Origin: Mycocentrospora acerina
Lineage: Eukaryota; Ascomycota; Dothideomycetes; Pleosporales
Length of the DNA: 64,000 nucleotides
Direction of reading: 5' to 3'
Assembly (NCBI GenBank): GCA_022701365.1
Contig: JAKUHH010000389.1
Location: 124,001 to 188,000 of the forward strand
Notes under the pieces: model-generated
Seen by the model: the letters and a program-made list of their open reading frames with translations, nothing else
Told to the model about the DNA's origin: nothing
Database searches by the model: none
Made by a program: the position numbers and the translations under genes
In this document: positions 35,497 to 47,362 of the stretch, piece by piece
Layout: the number at the start of each line of letters is the position of its first letter
Numbering within the stretch: position 1 is the first letter of the stretch

Positions 35497-37722
35497 TCAC
35501 TGAGGAGGTTCTCTGCATCCAGTGTAATAGTCAAAGACCCAATCGTTGGGTCGACCGCCCAGATACTTGCCCGTCTTCAAGTCGTACTGATCCACCGGCT
35601 CAGGAAACGACTTCGACTGCTCCGTGCGTCTGTTGGTAAGTGTGAAGACATCAACACCAGCTGCTTTACCCGCTGCGACTGCCTTATCGAAGCTGACCGT
35701 TCCTTCTCCGTGGTCTGTTGCGCGCTCCACCTGCTCCAAAAGAATGGCTTTCAGGTTTTCATAGCGTCCGCTTTCAATCATTTTGATAATCGCACGCTCC
35801 AGCAGCACTGTTTCGCCCTCTTTGTCACCACATTGCCCCGAACCTGCGTCCTCCCATAACACCAAACTTTCTAAGCACTTCGGTAATGCTTCTGCAACGT
35901 ATTGCACGTAATAGTCGGCGTGACTCTCGTACTCCTTTGGGGTATCTCCCCATGTGCTACGGTATGCACCCGTTGCTAAGTCATGAACATTGAATGACAA
36001 TTGCTTCAGCTTACGAAAGCCATCTAGCTCATTTTCATCAAGCTCGACCACAGAACACTCATCACTGTAAACCGAGTGGCTATCGAAACCGTACCACATC
36101 AGACTCTCCAGTGATGAGCCTTGGGCGTTGTTGAGCTCGCGAACGATGCGGCTTGCTCTGTGGAAATCGCCTGCGTTAGGCCCGCTGTTCCTAAAGGCGA
36201 CTGTACGCAGCTTTTGAGGGGCGTTGCAAAGCCATTCGATGAAGTCACCTTCCAGCTCATAATCAAGACCTTCAAAGAAAAGGTGTTTGACAGACGCGGA
36301 ATGCGATGGGAAGTCGTAAATCATCCACTCATTCGCCTCCCAATCGCTACCGGCATCGCTATCATCGTCGTTCTCATAGTCTCCGCTGCCATCATCTGGC
36401 TCGCAGCGTAAACCATTGAGATACAGGGTATCGAGGCTGGGCAAACGAAGTAAGCGTGCGACAAGGGCGGCTGACTTCGGATATTGGTCATCATCCATCC
36501 AAGTTCCGGAAACCACTCCGACAGCTACAGAGCGAAGACTAGTGAACCCAGCTGGCCACAGACCTATGTTGATCGCAGTGTCTGATGAGAGATCATGGTC
36601 TAATTCAGCCCTGTCATCTTGGGAGCAGTTGGACTCGACCTCCCGCTCGCAGAGATCCATCTCAAAATCTTTTGTACTTGCGGCCTCTGTTTTCAGCTCA
36701 CCAACTTCCACGTTTCCCGATTCTTGAATTTCCTGCTCTTTCGACCACTTCACGTACGCAGCTTCCCACTCGCGATCAAATTCGCTCTGAGTCGGACTGC
36801 AACAGGCATCTACCTGCCTCTGAAGAAGGCTAGCATCACGCTCTCTGGTCTTGATAAATTCATCGACTTCATCCACCGCCTCACAAACTTCCATTTTGCT
36901 CGTTTCAAGAAGCGCCTGATCTTGCACCCCGAACCCGAAAGACTGTTTCCACTCACGATCGAACTCGCTTTCAGTCGCGCTTTGACAAGCGTCATATTGG
37001 CTCTGAAGAAGTCTCTCAAAGTTCTCCCGGGTTTCAGTCACGTCCTCACATTCTTCTGCTGTCTCATCGCGAGTACATGGGTCCTCTTGTTCAGTGTGGT
37101 AGGTCAGCTTTGATTCGGGGTGGACACCCTTAGAAGCTGCAATAAGGGTCTTCAACCAGGAAAGGGTGGATCCTGTGGTCTGAGACCGAGTAACGAGTTT
37201 CAAATCCCGAAGGCGAGGAAGTTTGGCGAAAAGTAGAGCTTTCAGAAGTCCATCGTGGCCTCTTTCGAGTTGTGCGAAGGCTTTTTCCCTATTGATGTCT
37301 CCATACGAGTATTCCTCATACCATTCCAGATAGTTGCCAAATCTTTCAAGTAGAGGCTGGAAACCCAGGATGTCCAGGTCTGAGACGAGTCCGTCCACGC
37401 CAAAATTGACGGGTGTGTAGAGACTGTAAGTTTCCCACTCATCCCAAGATATTCGGTCCCGCCAAACCTCAAAGGAGCGGACATGCCACGCTGAGATTCG
37501 ATCTGCCCCAAACGCGCTTTCAAGCAACAAAGGAACTGTGGTTGGGTCCAAATCTGATGCGACTAGGAACTTGGCGTGGGCTTCCTGGTGGCGGCGAAGG
37601 ACATATTGAGATGCGACTGCAAGTCTCTTGCAAGTGCAAGCGAATTCAAAGTGCGAAGACAAGGGAAGTTCCTCGAGGATCAAACACAAAACCTCGGTTG
37701 AAAGATCAACAATAGAGGTCAT
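35497..37722 (-). CDS. F-box-like protein with internal acidic repeats
   Basis: Single exon of 741 residues from ATG 37722. The N-terminus DLSTEVLCLILEELPLSSHFEFACTC fits an F-box of the fungal kind, which recruits SCF ubiquitin ligases through Skp1. The rest resembles the divergent leucine-rich region of fungal F-box proteins (LPSLDTLYLNGLRC, LKHLFF-like and LESLMWYGF blocks). Between about residues 225 and 360 two copies of an acidic unit occur. Each holds LLQxQxDACxSxTxSEFDREW followed by a charged stretch, spaced by about 60 residues (180 bp), and they are alike at the DNA level. Targets are unknown. The reading is confident as a gene and moderate for the F-box assignment. Confidence 0.85.
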   Translation of the reverse strand: MTSIVDLSTEVLCLILEELPLSSHFEFACTCKRLAVASQYVLRRHQEAHAKFLVASDLDPTTVPLLLESAFGADRISAWHVRSFEVWRDRISWDEWETYSLYTPVNFGVDGLVSDLDILGFQPLLERFGNYLEWYEEYSYGDINREKAFAQLERGHDGLLKALLFAKLPRLRDLKLVTRSQTTGSTLSWLKTLIAASKGVHPESKLTYHTEQEDPCTRDETAEECEDVTETRENFERLLQSQYDACQSATESEFDREWKQSFGFGVQDQALLETSKMEVCEAVDEVDEFIKTRERDASLLQRQVDACCSPTQSEFDREWEAAYVKWSKEQEIQESGNVEVGELKTEAASTKDFEMDLCEREVESNCSQDDRAELDHDLSSDTAINIGLWPAGFTSLRSVAVGVVSGTWMDDDQYPKSAALVARLLRLPSLDTLYLNGLRCEPDDGSGDYENDDDSDAGSDWEANEWMIYDFPSHSASVKHLFFEGLDYELEGDFIEWLCNAPQKLRTVAFRNSGPNAGDFHRASRIVRELNNAQGSSLESLMWYGFDSHSVYSDECSVVELDENELDGFRKLKQLSFNVHDLATGAYRSTWGDTPKEYESHADYYVQYVAEALPKCLESLVLWEDAGSGQCGDKEGETVLLERAIIKMIESGRYENLKAILLEQVERATDHGEGTVSFDKAVAAGKAAGVDVFTLTNRRTEQSKSFPEPVDQYDLKTGKYLGGRPNDWVFDYYTGCREPPQ

Positions 37723-39836
37723 AGTGAATATTGAGGCAAAGCCTGTTCAGTCGATGGTAGGTTGGTATACTGGGTGACTGTATTGTTATGTGACGGTCAT
37801 TCTTATAAAATATCGTGAAAACGAGCGAACAGGCTGCCATGTAGTCTACTTCTTGCCATTGCTGTGTACGGACATATTGTTGAACCTTGAGAGAACGCTA
37901 TCAGTGTAGGCCCGATTCATGTCTCTAAACCCGAAGCATTGTCGATCGCTAAGGCTTTCTGCCTAAACTAGACCACCAAAAAAATCCTAGATGATTCCTA
38001 GGCATTCCCAACGAAAATGTTGTCAAAAACTTTGGACAATCAGTGGCCAAAAATTGCTTCAGACTTTGCTCGCTGATCGGTCCGAAGCGTAAGTTGATAT
38101 TCTTTGCCATGAGTGCATCCGGGTTTTATCCAATACATACATTGAAGTCATGATTTTGGTTAGACATGTCACGCTTTCGCGGCTTGCCTTGAAGCCCTTC
38201 TTTTCATTTTGCGCTCAATATTTGACGTGCGTTGAGACTAGGCTTGTCAGCCTCTAAATGTGGTACTCATAAATGCAATCGCTATGACAAGGTACAACCA
38301 TCGCTAGCTATAGATTTTTTCACCGGTAATATAGGTAATGATCATTCCCTTGATGCTCTGCATTTATGTCAGAGTGGATAATAAAGGAGTTTACACGTGG
38401 GCGTACCGACGCCAGTATCAGTAAGAAGTAGAAGAAAGTCAACATCGTGACGCAGCGAGTGATGCCAGCCAAAGCGTTCGCTACTCTGCTCTCTTCGACT
38501 GCCGCCCGCGACTCCTGTAGTGTTGCAATGTTAAAATTTTGAAGATCAGGCTAATGCGGTTGTTCGTCTGCGTAGCTGCATCGTTGTAGCGGATGATATG
38601 GTCTTCCACAACTTGAAGCCTTTTGACATAGTAAGTATCTGTCCTATCAAGGCCAGGATTTGAGCGCAAAATCTCGTATTTTTTTAGCTGAACTATCAGA
38701 TCTTAAATCGTAGTTAGACGCCTGCTGCAGCTAATCTAGAGCGGCGACAGTTCGTGAAGCTTGCGCATGTACTAAAGCTAAGCCTCTAGAAGGAGATTTT
38801 TGTAAACACATCGTCTACTCTGTAGAGTTCAGTTATGACTGTGCGTGGGGCAGTTGTCCTCGCCTTACTAGGACTTGCGAATGAAGTTTGGCTTGATCAA
38901 AGAACTCTACCTATATGCAGTTATAGAAGTAAATAATGTCTTGAATGATTTAAACTGAACCTTGATACACTTCTCCATGTTTTAGATCAGGTCGACCGGG
39001 TGACACCAGCAGATCTTTTATCTAGACTGACATTACATTGTCTGCCAGGTTGCACATGTACAATACTCTCCACTGCTAATTCTCTATCTCAATCTCATTA
39101 TTTTGACTTGGCTTGGTGCACCTTCGCCGTATAGCCAACAAGGAACGAAAATCAAGCAAGCCTTAATAACATGCCATCTATAAGGCTTTAGAACTTTGGT
39201 ACCTATGGTAGCGCAGAAAAGATAGCGTTGCGATGGTTCCAGTGACATCAATTTCGAAGTTCTACATTCAATGATATTCGTAGATGAGCTCGAACAGCTA
39301 AAGCTGCATGTCTAAAGAAGAGGTCTGTAATACAAGAATAGCTTTCTCGTTCGATAATCAGGCTAAAAATTGCCAATTTTTCAATAAAATCATACCAAAA
39401 TTTTCATTGTCTGGTTCCTAGAGTGCAGCGAGATCCGAATTCCTCAAACACTCTGTTAGTTCTTAAACGCACGCTTCATCTTCTTACAGTTGATCTTGTC
39501 CCTGCTGAGTCTATCCTAGCAGTCTGTAATCTTGCAAAGTCAAGTAGTAGGAGTGATAAGCTAGGTATCTAACATACCGATCGTGCGAGGAAATAAGAAG
39601 GTGACACGGGCGATCGGACCTCCCCTATCCCCGATTCTGAGCCTCTTACGTCATCACATGCCACCATCATCAGCTACAAACTTACTAGCTCCAAGACAAC
39701 GAACATCAAGCGTGCATAATGTAGTTGCCTGGAGCTTTTCAGTTGATAAATTTACCTCGATCGCATTCTGAAACTACAACCAGGATCACTCATCATACCT
39801 CAATCAGTGTTGACAACCTTTCCAACTCTAGTGACC
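37723..39836. other. Intergenic, 2.1 kb, no gene seen
   Basis: It contains the F-box promoter and the monooxygenase promoter. No frame with codon or splice support was found on either strand. Confidence 0.45.
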
Positions 39837-41141
39837 ATGTCGCAAAAACCTTTGTCAATTCTCATATCAGGCGCAGGTATCGCCGGCTCGTCACTTGCTT
39901 TTATGCTTGCGCATCACCCCTCATTCACGCTCAAACCCATCGTCACGCTGATTGAGCGCTCCCCTGAACCACGCACTACTGGCCAAGCAATTGATATCAG
40001 GGGCGCTGCTGTGAAAGTTATCCGCAAGCTAGGACTAGAGCAAAAGATCAAGGAGAGACATACGACAGAAGTCGGCACTGCATTCATCGGTGCAGGAGGA
40101 AAAGTCATAGCGCGTATTGATGCGACTGGAGATGCTGAGTCCCAGACTGCAACTAGCGAGTACGAAATTCTGCGCGGCGAGTTGGCGGGCCTATTGCTTG
40201 ATGAGGTAGAAGTTACAGAGAATGCCAACGGAACGGAAATGAATTTGGTGTATGGCGAGAGCATAAAATCCCTAACAGAGCATGACGATGGCGTGGCCGT
40301 GGAATTCAAATACGGAAAGTTGGAGGCGCAAAAATTCGACGTCGTAGTTGCAGCAGATGGAGTCGCATCGAAGACGCGATCCATGATTTTCGGTGAGGAG
40401 GATCTGCAGGACATCACAAAGCCGTTGGGAATGTACATCGGCTTCTTCACTGTGCCGCGTATCGAGCAAGACGAGGATCTCTGGCTCTGGTACACTGCAC
40501 CTGGTGGCCTGGCCATGCACCTACGACCCCACCGTAATAAGACAACGATGGGTGTCTACCTGAGTATCTGCGGGCCTAAGAGAGGACAACTTCCTGAAAT
40601 CGATGAAGCAATATCTAAGGGTATTGACGCACAAAAAGCCCTTTTACGTGAGCGATTCCGAAACGCTGGCTGGCAGAGTGAACGATTCCTTGCGGGCATG
40701 GACCAAGCCGATGATTTCTACATGCAAAACTCATCTCAGGTCAAAACTCCGCAATGGACAAAGGGTCGATGCGTCATTGTGGGCGACTCAGCATTCGCCA
40801 TCATGGGCATGGGAACTAGCCTCGCTATGATCGGGCCGTACATCATAGCCGGTGAGCTGTCAAAAATTGCTTCAAGCAGCTCTACAGATGTTGAGGCGGC
40901 TTTGAAACGATATGAAGGTATCCTTCGGCCGTACGTTGAAAAGAATGACAACATACCTTCCATGTTTCCCCAGATGATGAACCCACAGACGTCGTGGGGG
41001 TTGGGGCTACTTCACACAACGATGAAGTTAGTATTCTTGGCACGGATCCCAGAACTCGCGCGGCGATTCATGGGATCAGATGAGAAGGAGGATTGGAAAT
41101 TGCCAGATTATGGCTGGCCGTCAGGAGATCAAGCCAAGTAG
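39837..41141 (+). CDS. FAD-dependent monooxygenase (TetX / salicylate hydroxylase type)
   Basis: Single exon of 434 residues. ATG 39837 has a good context (gtgaccATG) and precedes the dinucleotide motif ILISGAGIAGSSLA. VVVAADGVASKTR and GRCVIVGDSAFAIMGMGTSLAM are the second and third FAD motifs of class A flavin monooxygenases. In the third motif the usual A(H/A)xxxPxxGxG is altered to FAIMGMGTSLA, a variant common in TetX-like fungal proteins. It would hydroxylate a small organic substrate using NADPH. No membrane anchor is evident. It is co-oriented with the transporter 840 bp downstream, but no shared function is shown. Confidence 0.92.
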   Translation: MSQKPLSILISGAGIAGSSLAFMLAHHPSFTLKPIVTLIERSPEPRTTGQAIDIRGAAVKVIRKLGLEQKIKERHTTEVGTAFIGAGGKVIARIDATGDAESQTATSEYEILRGELAGLLLDEVEVTENANGTEMNLVYGESIKSLTEHDDGVAVEFKYGKLEAQKFDVVVAADGVASKTRSMIFGEEDLQDITKPLGMYIGFFTVPRIEQDEDLWLWYTAPGGLAMHLRPHRNKTTMGVYLSICGPKRGQLPEIDEAISKGIDAQKALLRERFRNAGWQSERFLAGMDQADDFYMQNSSQVKTPQWTKGRCVIVGDSAFAIMGMGTSLAMIGPYIIAGELSKIASSSSTDVEAALKRYEGILRPYVEKNDNIPSMFPQMMNPQTSWGLGLLHTTMKLVFLARIPELARRFMGSDEKEDWKLPDYGWPSGDQAK

Positions 41142-41982
41142 TTGTGGCTTGGACAATGGAGTGAGATAGATGGATTTTTTTCACGATTTAAGAGCGAGGA
41201 TATCCCACTTTGTAGTTGTTTCCAGGTAACTCGTTCGTTTTCCTATTCCACTGTCTGGGTATTGACATCGCGAATGCAGTTGCGATCTGCGACTGTTAAT
41301 GATGTTAATACATTCAGACATCAGGAATACTTTTCTGTTGATTCAGACAAATCTCAACTCCTTAAATTTACGTGTAATAAATGTTGCCAAACTGCCAGGT
41401 TTTTCGTCGCAAATACGACGGTTAATTTATTCACAGTATGCAAACTCGTTTTCTTTTCAGTAAGTCGGATATGGAGAGGTGACGACCGAACTAAGGAAAA
41501 TGTTGAAAGGTCTACTGAGACATGTGACGTCATAAGGGTTGGCAAACGTTGGACCTTTGGCGGTCAGCCTTGGAACTGCATCATAAAAGAGTCCAAAGCA
41601 TTCCAGAGCTTCTTGTCGGTTATGATGGATTAAGCTGCTTGGAGTGGAAAGATTATTCGTGCGTTATTAACTACAATCCAAGCCCAGTGGCGTTGATCTT
41701 GTGAAGAACTCGTCATGTAGTTCAAAATGTTGCCAAATTATAGCCCTCGATGTTCAGCACAAGCAGTCCGTTGATTTGCCGGATATCGGCTGTGGATCAG
41801 CATGTGCCTATGCGCGGAGAATTGAGATGACCCACAAGGCGCGAGGAAAAGACGCTATGGCTGTTTATGACGAGGGCAAAACGGCTACACCTGCCAAAGC
41901 TAAATCAGATGCATGACAAGGAACCAGGAATACAAGAATGTAACAGTGGCCGGGAGAAACCTCGCAGAGTATTGCATCAACA
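41142..41982. other. Intergenic, no gene seen
   Basis: 841 bp between two co-oriented genes. Short frames have no homology. It should contain the monooxygenase 3' end and the transporter promoter. Confidence 0.45.
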
Positions 41983-43336
41983 ATGCATTTTCGCGAAAAG
42001 AAGCACTCGCACCGTGATCAGAATGATAGCGACACCTCGGACGAGGGTATGCCGCCAGAGACTGTTGGCCTTCGCGACCGCATCGCGCATTTCACATGGT
42101 ATGTGTGAAGGCCGCCGAACGGGACATCCAAGGGCTCATGAAATTCCGTAGGCCATGGTTCGCGGCAACAATGTCTACAGGCGCTCTTGCCATCGTTCTA
42201 GGCAATACCCCGAACCGCTTCAACGGCCTGGAAACAATCGGCAAAATATTCTTCATCTTCGACCTTGCATTGTTCCTCCTCTTCAATGTACTGATGATAA
42301 CACGCTTCATCCTTGTTCCTCGCAAGCTCCTGGCTTCACTCCATCACCCAGTCGAAGGGTTGTTCTACGGCACGTACTTCGTTTCCGCTGCCCTTATTCT
42401 TAATTGCGCGTACATATACGGCAACGATACCACTGGGCCTTGGCTTACGAAAGCGCATGAAGTCTGTTTCTGGATCTACTGCGCTATCGCTTTCATCGTC
42501 GGTGTGGCCCAGTACTCCATGTTCTTCCGGTTAGAGCGTTTGAGCGTTACAGATGCAGTTCCAGCCTGGATCTTTCCTATTTATCCTCTGTTGGTGGTTG
42601 GGACATTGGCAGGCACAATACTGCCTGCACAACCAGATCAAGCTAGCTGGGAGATCTTCATTGGGGGCGTGGTTTTGCAGGGCCTTGCTTGGGTGGTGTC
42701 GTTCTTGATGTACGGAATTTATATGCAACGCTTGATGACTGGTTCTTTGCCTTCTCCAACTGTCCGTCCAGGCATGTATGTGTCCGTGGGACCTGCAGGT
42801 ACGTTGTTTTGTCTTTTAATAGAGGTGCCTATCTCACAACTCCCATAGGATACACCGCCGCAGGATTGATTTCTCTCGCAAATCAAGCGCCCACTTTCAT
42901 AGAGCCAAATTTTTGGACGAACAATGCCATCCCAGATGGAGATATAGTACGCATCATAGGGATCATGTGCGGTCTTTTTATAGTTCTATTCGCGTATTGG
43001 TTCTTCGCCATCACCACTGTCGCCGTTCTGGCTGGGGTCCACAAGATGTCTTTCTCATTGAACTGGTGGGCCTTTATCTTTCCGAACGCTGGACTCACAC
43101 TTGCGACTATTCAGGCTGCCAAGGTACTCAAAAGCGATGCCTTAAATGGTATTGCGAGTGCTTTGACAATCCTTCTAGTTATCATGTGGTTTTTCACAGC
43201 GGCATTATGTATTCGTGCTATTTACCTCGGAGACGTAATGTGGCCCGGTAAAGACGAAGATAAAACGATGGAGCGCATTGCATGGGGTTGGAAGAGTAAC
43301 AAGAACAACTCTCATGCTCAAAAATTCGCGCCGTGA
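41983..43336 (+). CDS. TDT-family transporter (malate/C4-dicarboxylate or sulfite type)
   Basis: Three exons, 41983-42098, 42152-42798 and 42849-43336, with introns of 53 and 50 nt, give 416 residues. Splicing rebuilds GLRDRIAHFTWPWFAATMSTG, the family's N-terminal signature, followed by NTPNRF. About ten hydrophobic helices follow. The PLLVVGTLAGTILP, PGMYVSVGPAG and WWAFIFPNAG blocks fit tellurite-resistance/dicarboxylate transporters. Relatives include yeast-type malate permease and the Ssu1 sulfite pump. It acts in the plasma membrane. The substrate cannot be settled from sequence; the overall look is nearer the malic acid transport side. A hydrophilic acidic N-terminus of about 25 residues precedes the first helix. 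Confidence 0.92.
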
Positions 43337-45328
43337 GGCAGAAAAGGGATAATTACAACGAGAAGATCAAAATGAACTCTTCACAGTCTTACAAGTAAAA
43401 GGGGATTGTAAACATCATCCCTTAGCATCATCCTAGCAGGAGTCTCAAGGAAAAGGTTTAGTAAAGTGTCGACGACGGAAAGAGATGAAGATGTAGCTTT
43501 ACTGATCATGCATGACAATGGACAAAACGGACGATTCACGGAGTCCAATCAAAAATACCCCCACAAATTTTTCGCAGTCGTACGAAGATTCATTATGGGG
43601 AACTCGTCATGAAATGTTCGTCCGCATCCAACAATATAACGTTAATAACATGTCTACCAAACGTAGGACTAAAGTCTGGCAAATACATGTTGGAAAAACT
43701 CATGCCGCGTGGCGAATGAGTCCAGTACACTCACAAGGCTACGCCCAGTGCGGGCCAGGATAGTCGTGGGACATGTGAGAAGTGATAGGATCCATAACAC
43801 TGGAACGTATTCGCTTGGAATGCGGAAGAAGAGAAGCGATGTCAAGGTTTATGTCCCCGCGATGCAGCCAGGGTGCTGGTTCCATTGGATTCTGTGAAGA
43901 ACGATGCACGTTCTCTTTATCATTACGGAATAAGAAAAAAACATAATCCAATGAGGAAGGTAGTCAGGACAAAGCAGCTGGTGTGATGGTTAGCCTTAAA
44001 GTTTCGTATCGCTAATTTTTCTTTGTCTCTTGGAGCTACCTTGGCAGTTGAGTTGGGGTTCTTTGTCTCATTTCCGAAGGCTTGGGAAAGCCATCACATG
44101 ATGAGGATGTTCCGAGTGGAATGCTTGGTTTCCACCCTCCACCTATCACCCAGATTTATCCAGCTGAAGCGTCACTGACGCATTGATGAGTTATCGTCTT
44201 GCGTGATACCTAATGCCAAGTCAGAGACCTTGTGCTACGATCGAGCACACGATCAAATCGCGTGTCCTCTAAATTTCACGAATATTTCGTTCGTCAGCAG
44301 TGCATTAGTAGTCCCACACGTTTGTAACACATCTATCAAAGCACGACAATTCGATCATCAACCTTTTTTCGTAAGTAGGAAGGAGCAACGCCCATGCGGT
44401 CCGACAGATCACCACATAAATCGTCAGTCTCGCGTCGGCAGGACGCCTAGAAATGCCTAGCTGCAAGCCAACCCCAACTCCACAATGAGCTCATCATGCA
44501 ACTGCACGCCTTTTCACCACCAAAAATTTTAAGTTTACCGATTATCGTGACTTGTCGTCCATTGTCTTAAGAATACCTTTCCGCACCAGTCCGCTCATGT
44601 GTTGAGTCACTCCGCTGCGGGCTTTCGTTAGCTCCGAACCGAGCCAGCTGACCTCAGCTCCCCAAACTAAAGCGTCGCACAAGCAGTACTCATTCTCCTA
44701 ACGCCGCCCGCTCCGTTGACTTTTGAAATCGTCCCCCCTGCACGTTGATAACGTTATCAACAGTCTGGACTCCGCTGGCCCCTCTTTTTCAAGACCTTGG
44801 CCATTCCTAAACCCCGTTCAGCCTGGCCTCCACCACTCTTGGCCGTTCCGCTGGCCCCGCAGTCGTCACATTCGGCGCATCAGGCATGTTATCGCCGCGC
44901 TTTTGGTCGGAACAGACGGATCTATCGCCACGCGTTCGACGGGTGGTGGTGCGAATCAGCTGTCGTACTCAACTGAGAGGCGGCAGGGGTTGATAGTATT
45001 CTCGTCCAATTATAGACCAGTAACCTCAGCTGCATTGGGCTTGCAAAGCTAATGAAGCTAATGGAGTTTAGGGCTTGGGGTTAGGGTTTTGGCTTGCTTG
45101 GTGGTGGAGGAGAAATAGGTTGCGATTGTGCAGGGGGCACCGAGATGGGGAATGGGAATTTGGGGACTGGGGAGACGTATATAGGTGTGTTGATTCCCCA
45201 CCTAAATTATATTTCAAAATTCACACTACCACTCCGAGACCAAAGTATCCATCGACATCACTTGCCGCCAATATTACATAACCTCGGACCATCTAATCCA
45301 CACCTCAACACACAAATATCCAACCAAA
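43337..45328. other. Intergenic, 2.0 kb, no gene seen
   Basis: No convincing gene. An 18-bp perfect palindrome with two inverted GATA sites lies at 44744-44761. TTAGGGTTT, the complement of the telobox AAACCCTAA, lies near 45081-45089 among TTAGGG-like repeats. A TATATAGG lies near 45178. These probably belong to the promoter of the small gene at 45329. Confidence 0.45.
44744..44761. promoter_or_regulatory. Palindromic double GATA site
   Basis: GTTGATAACGTTATCAAC is a perfect 18-bp palindrome that places TGATAA and TTATCA back to back. Fungal GATA factors such as AreA recognise such cores. Activity here is inferred. Confidence 0.5.
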
Positions 45329-45556
45329 ATGTCTTCTCCTACTACCCAGTTTGTCTACATTCCCAATCTTGTCGGACGTCAAATGCTCCGCATTCCCATC
45401 GAGGACCTTGAGGACGAGGAGATAATCGCACCTGAGGACATCCTCTCCATGTCCAACACCACGTCGCAGCCCATCACCATCAAGTCCACACCAAGCTTCG
45501 CCCGTGACTCCTCGCCCTCGCCAAGCATGTCGAGCGTCTCCAGCCTCGAAGAGTGA
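45329..45556 (+). CDS. Small acidic, serine-rich protein of unknown function
   Basis: Single exon of 75 residues. The ATG context is strong (accaaaATGtc), and codon use is strongly C-ending, as in highly expressed fungal genes. The N-terminal half (FVYIPNLVGRQMLRIPIEDL) is ordered-looking, followed by a short acidic stretch and a Ser/Pro/Thr-rich tail ending SSVSSLEE. There is no signal peptide or membrane segment. I do not recognise a family. Support is the codon bias, the start context and the TATA-like and telobox elements upstream. No splicing is needed. Confidence 0.6.
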   Translation: MSSPTTQFVYIPNLVGRQMLRIPIEDLEDEEIIAPEDILSMSNTTSQPITIKSTPSFARDSSPSPSMSSVSSLEE

Positions 45557-47362
45557 TGAGCTCACCCCTTCACGACAGCGACGGAAGACACAAACCCATT
45601 GCGTGAGCAAGAGAGCGAACACCAATTACCTTTCCATCTCCAAGATGGTAATCTACCCTGTTGGGGAAAACAAAAACAGTGACGGATGGTCACGCCGAGC
45701 AAATCGAGAGTCAAGACGACTTGTTGACGCAATTGCGGAAACGATTTAGCGCGAGGCCGTCATGACAACACGAGGCCTGCAAGGGCGGAAGACAGGAACA
45801 ATTTCAGGGGTTCTTGGAACATGTCATCGATTACTTCCTGGTGGAATCATCTGAAAGGAATGCCAAGTCGAGGGGAAGTTGGAGGTTGTTGAGCAAATGA
45901 TTGTTCGGTTGTTTTTTCAGGCAGATTTGTTCTATACCCAATATTGTCCATTAATCAGATAATGCTTTTCTATTATTTTTGCTCCTCTTCGTGACTGAAT
46001 TTACCCAACGTGCATCATCACCCACCCAGCACACCGTGCCAACCTCACGCGACATTTCGCAATATCCATTGACACACCACCAAATCCATTGATTGCCCTC
46101 GTCCAATGGCTACGACATCGCCTAAAATAGCTAGCCAACCGTGCGACACATCACATGGACCTGAAACACGTCTACAAGAAATACTCAAAATAAGCCTCAA
46201 CAACAGTTTCGTTCGTGTTCCCCTTCATCGCACCACCCCCCTCTATTTACAGCATCCCCACCATGAACCAAATTGCCAAACATAGCAACCAACGGTGGTG
46301 TGTGATCGTCCACGACGATACGACACGAACCCTATTTCTAACACTCTTCTATACGTAGCTCAACAGGATCTTGCCACTGCGCCCCGAAAGCAATATCGGG
46401 CCTTCCTGCCACCATCTGCTCCGTGCATTTAATGAATTTGTTTGTGTACATGGTGCCCCATTGTTAAGCAATGCTCGTCATCACGACGCCCAAAGAGCAA
46501 TGGAGCCCAACGAGTGCGCCTCAGCCCCCTACTGCTGCATGGGCGGAGATGCTTTGATGCGAGAGCGAGCGATACGTTTGGTGATGATTTGTGCGGAGTC
46601 TTCATAATAAATAGGTTACGATGAGATGAACGAAAAATACTTAGTAATCTGCATGCAAAGAATAGTTTAGGGTGTTGCCAGATTTCAATTGTAGGTTGAT
46701 AAATAATTTGGTATCTGGTGAATATCCGCTTGTTGGGACAAACAATACTGAAAAAAAACCTACTTCCTGCTAATTCTGAAGCACACATTCGCCGTGTTCG
46801 ATTGGATGTTCTGCATGTCTGGGAAATGTTTAAAAACAATATTGATGTATTTGATAATTAAACGAATTCGCCCTCAACCTGTCATCATTTTATTCTGGAT
46901 TTTTAAGTTACTATAGAAGCATTTTAATTTGGCAATTAACTCTTAACTATCAGCAGACGTGACCAACAGCTAAGTTGAACAAAGACGTACTATGTCTCCA
47001 GCGTAGTGATAACCAGGTATGCCTTTGGTCATGAAGTTTATCTATAGGCTCATTGATCATAGACGTCCAGAAAGCTTTCGATAAGTTGAAGAGACATAAT
47101 TGTCAATCACTCAGGTATAAGAAGTTGTTAATATATGTCTATTCTTCCAGTGGAATTATTCGAATCTATGAAATGTGTGTATGTATAGGCTATGCATGAA
47201 AGCAGCAGTTGGTTCTAAACACAAGGAAAGTCGTCACGTCGTTACAAAACACCGACAATCTTACAAACAAAAAGGAAATAACCTAACCAGTCAAATGGCG
47301 TGGCCATGCTGATCTGCTAAACGCCACCCAATGCAATGCAATTCGCTTGGAAGTTGATGTTC
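45557..47362. other. Intergenic, 1.8 kb, no gene seen
   Basis: It holds the 3' end of the small gene and a long AT-rich stretch before the convergent GH79 gene. Short frames near 46371-46839 on both strands lack support. Confidence 0.45.

Noticed and set aside
39914..40516. 200-codon antisense frame
   Set aside because: Shadow of the FAD monooxygenase coding strand.
45066..45090. Interstitial telomere repeat
   Set aside because: Only about two TTAGGG-like units with mismatches; better explained as a telobox-type promoter element.
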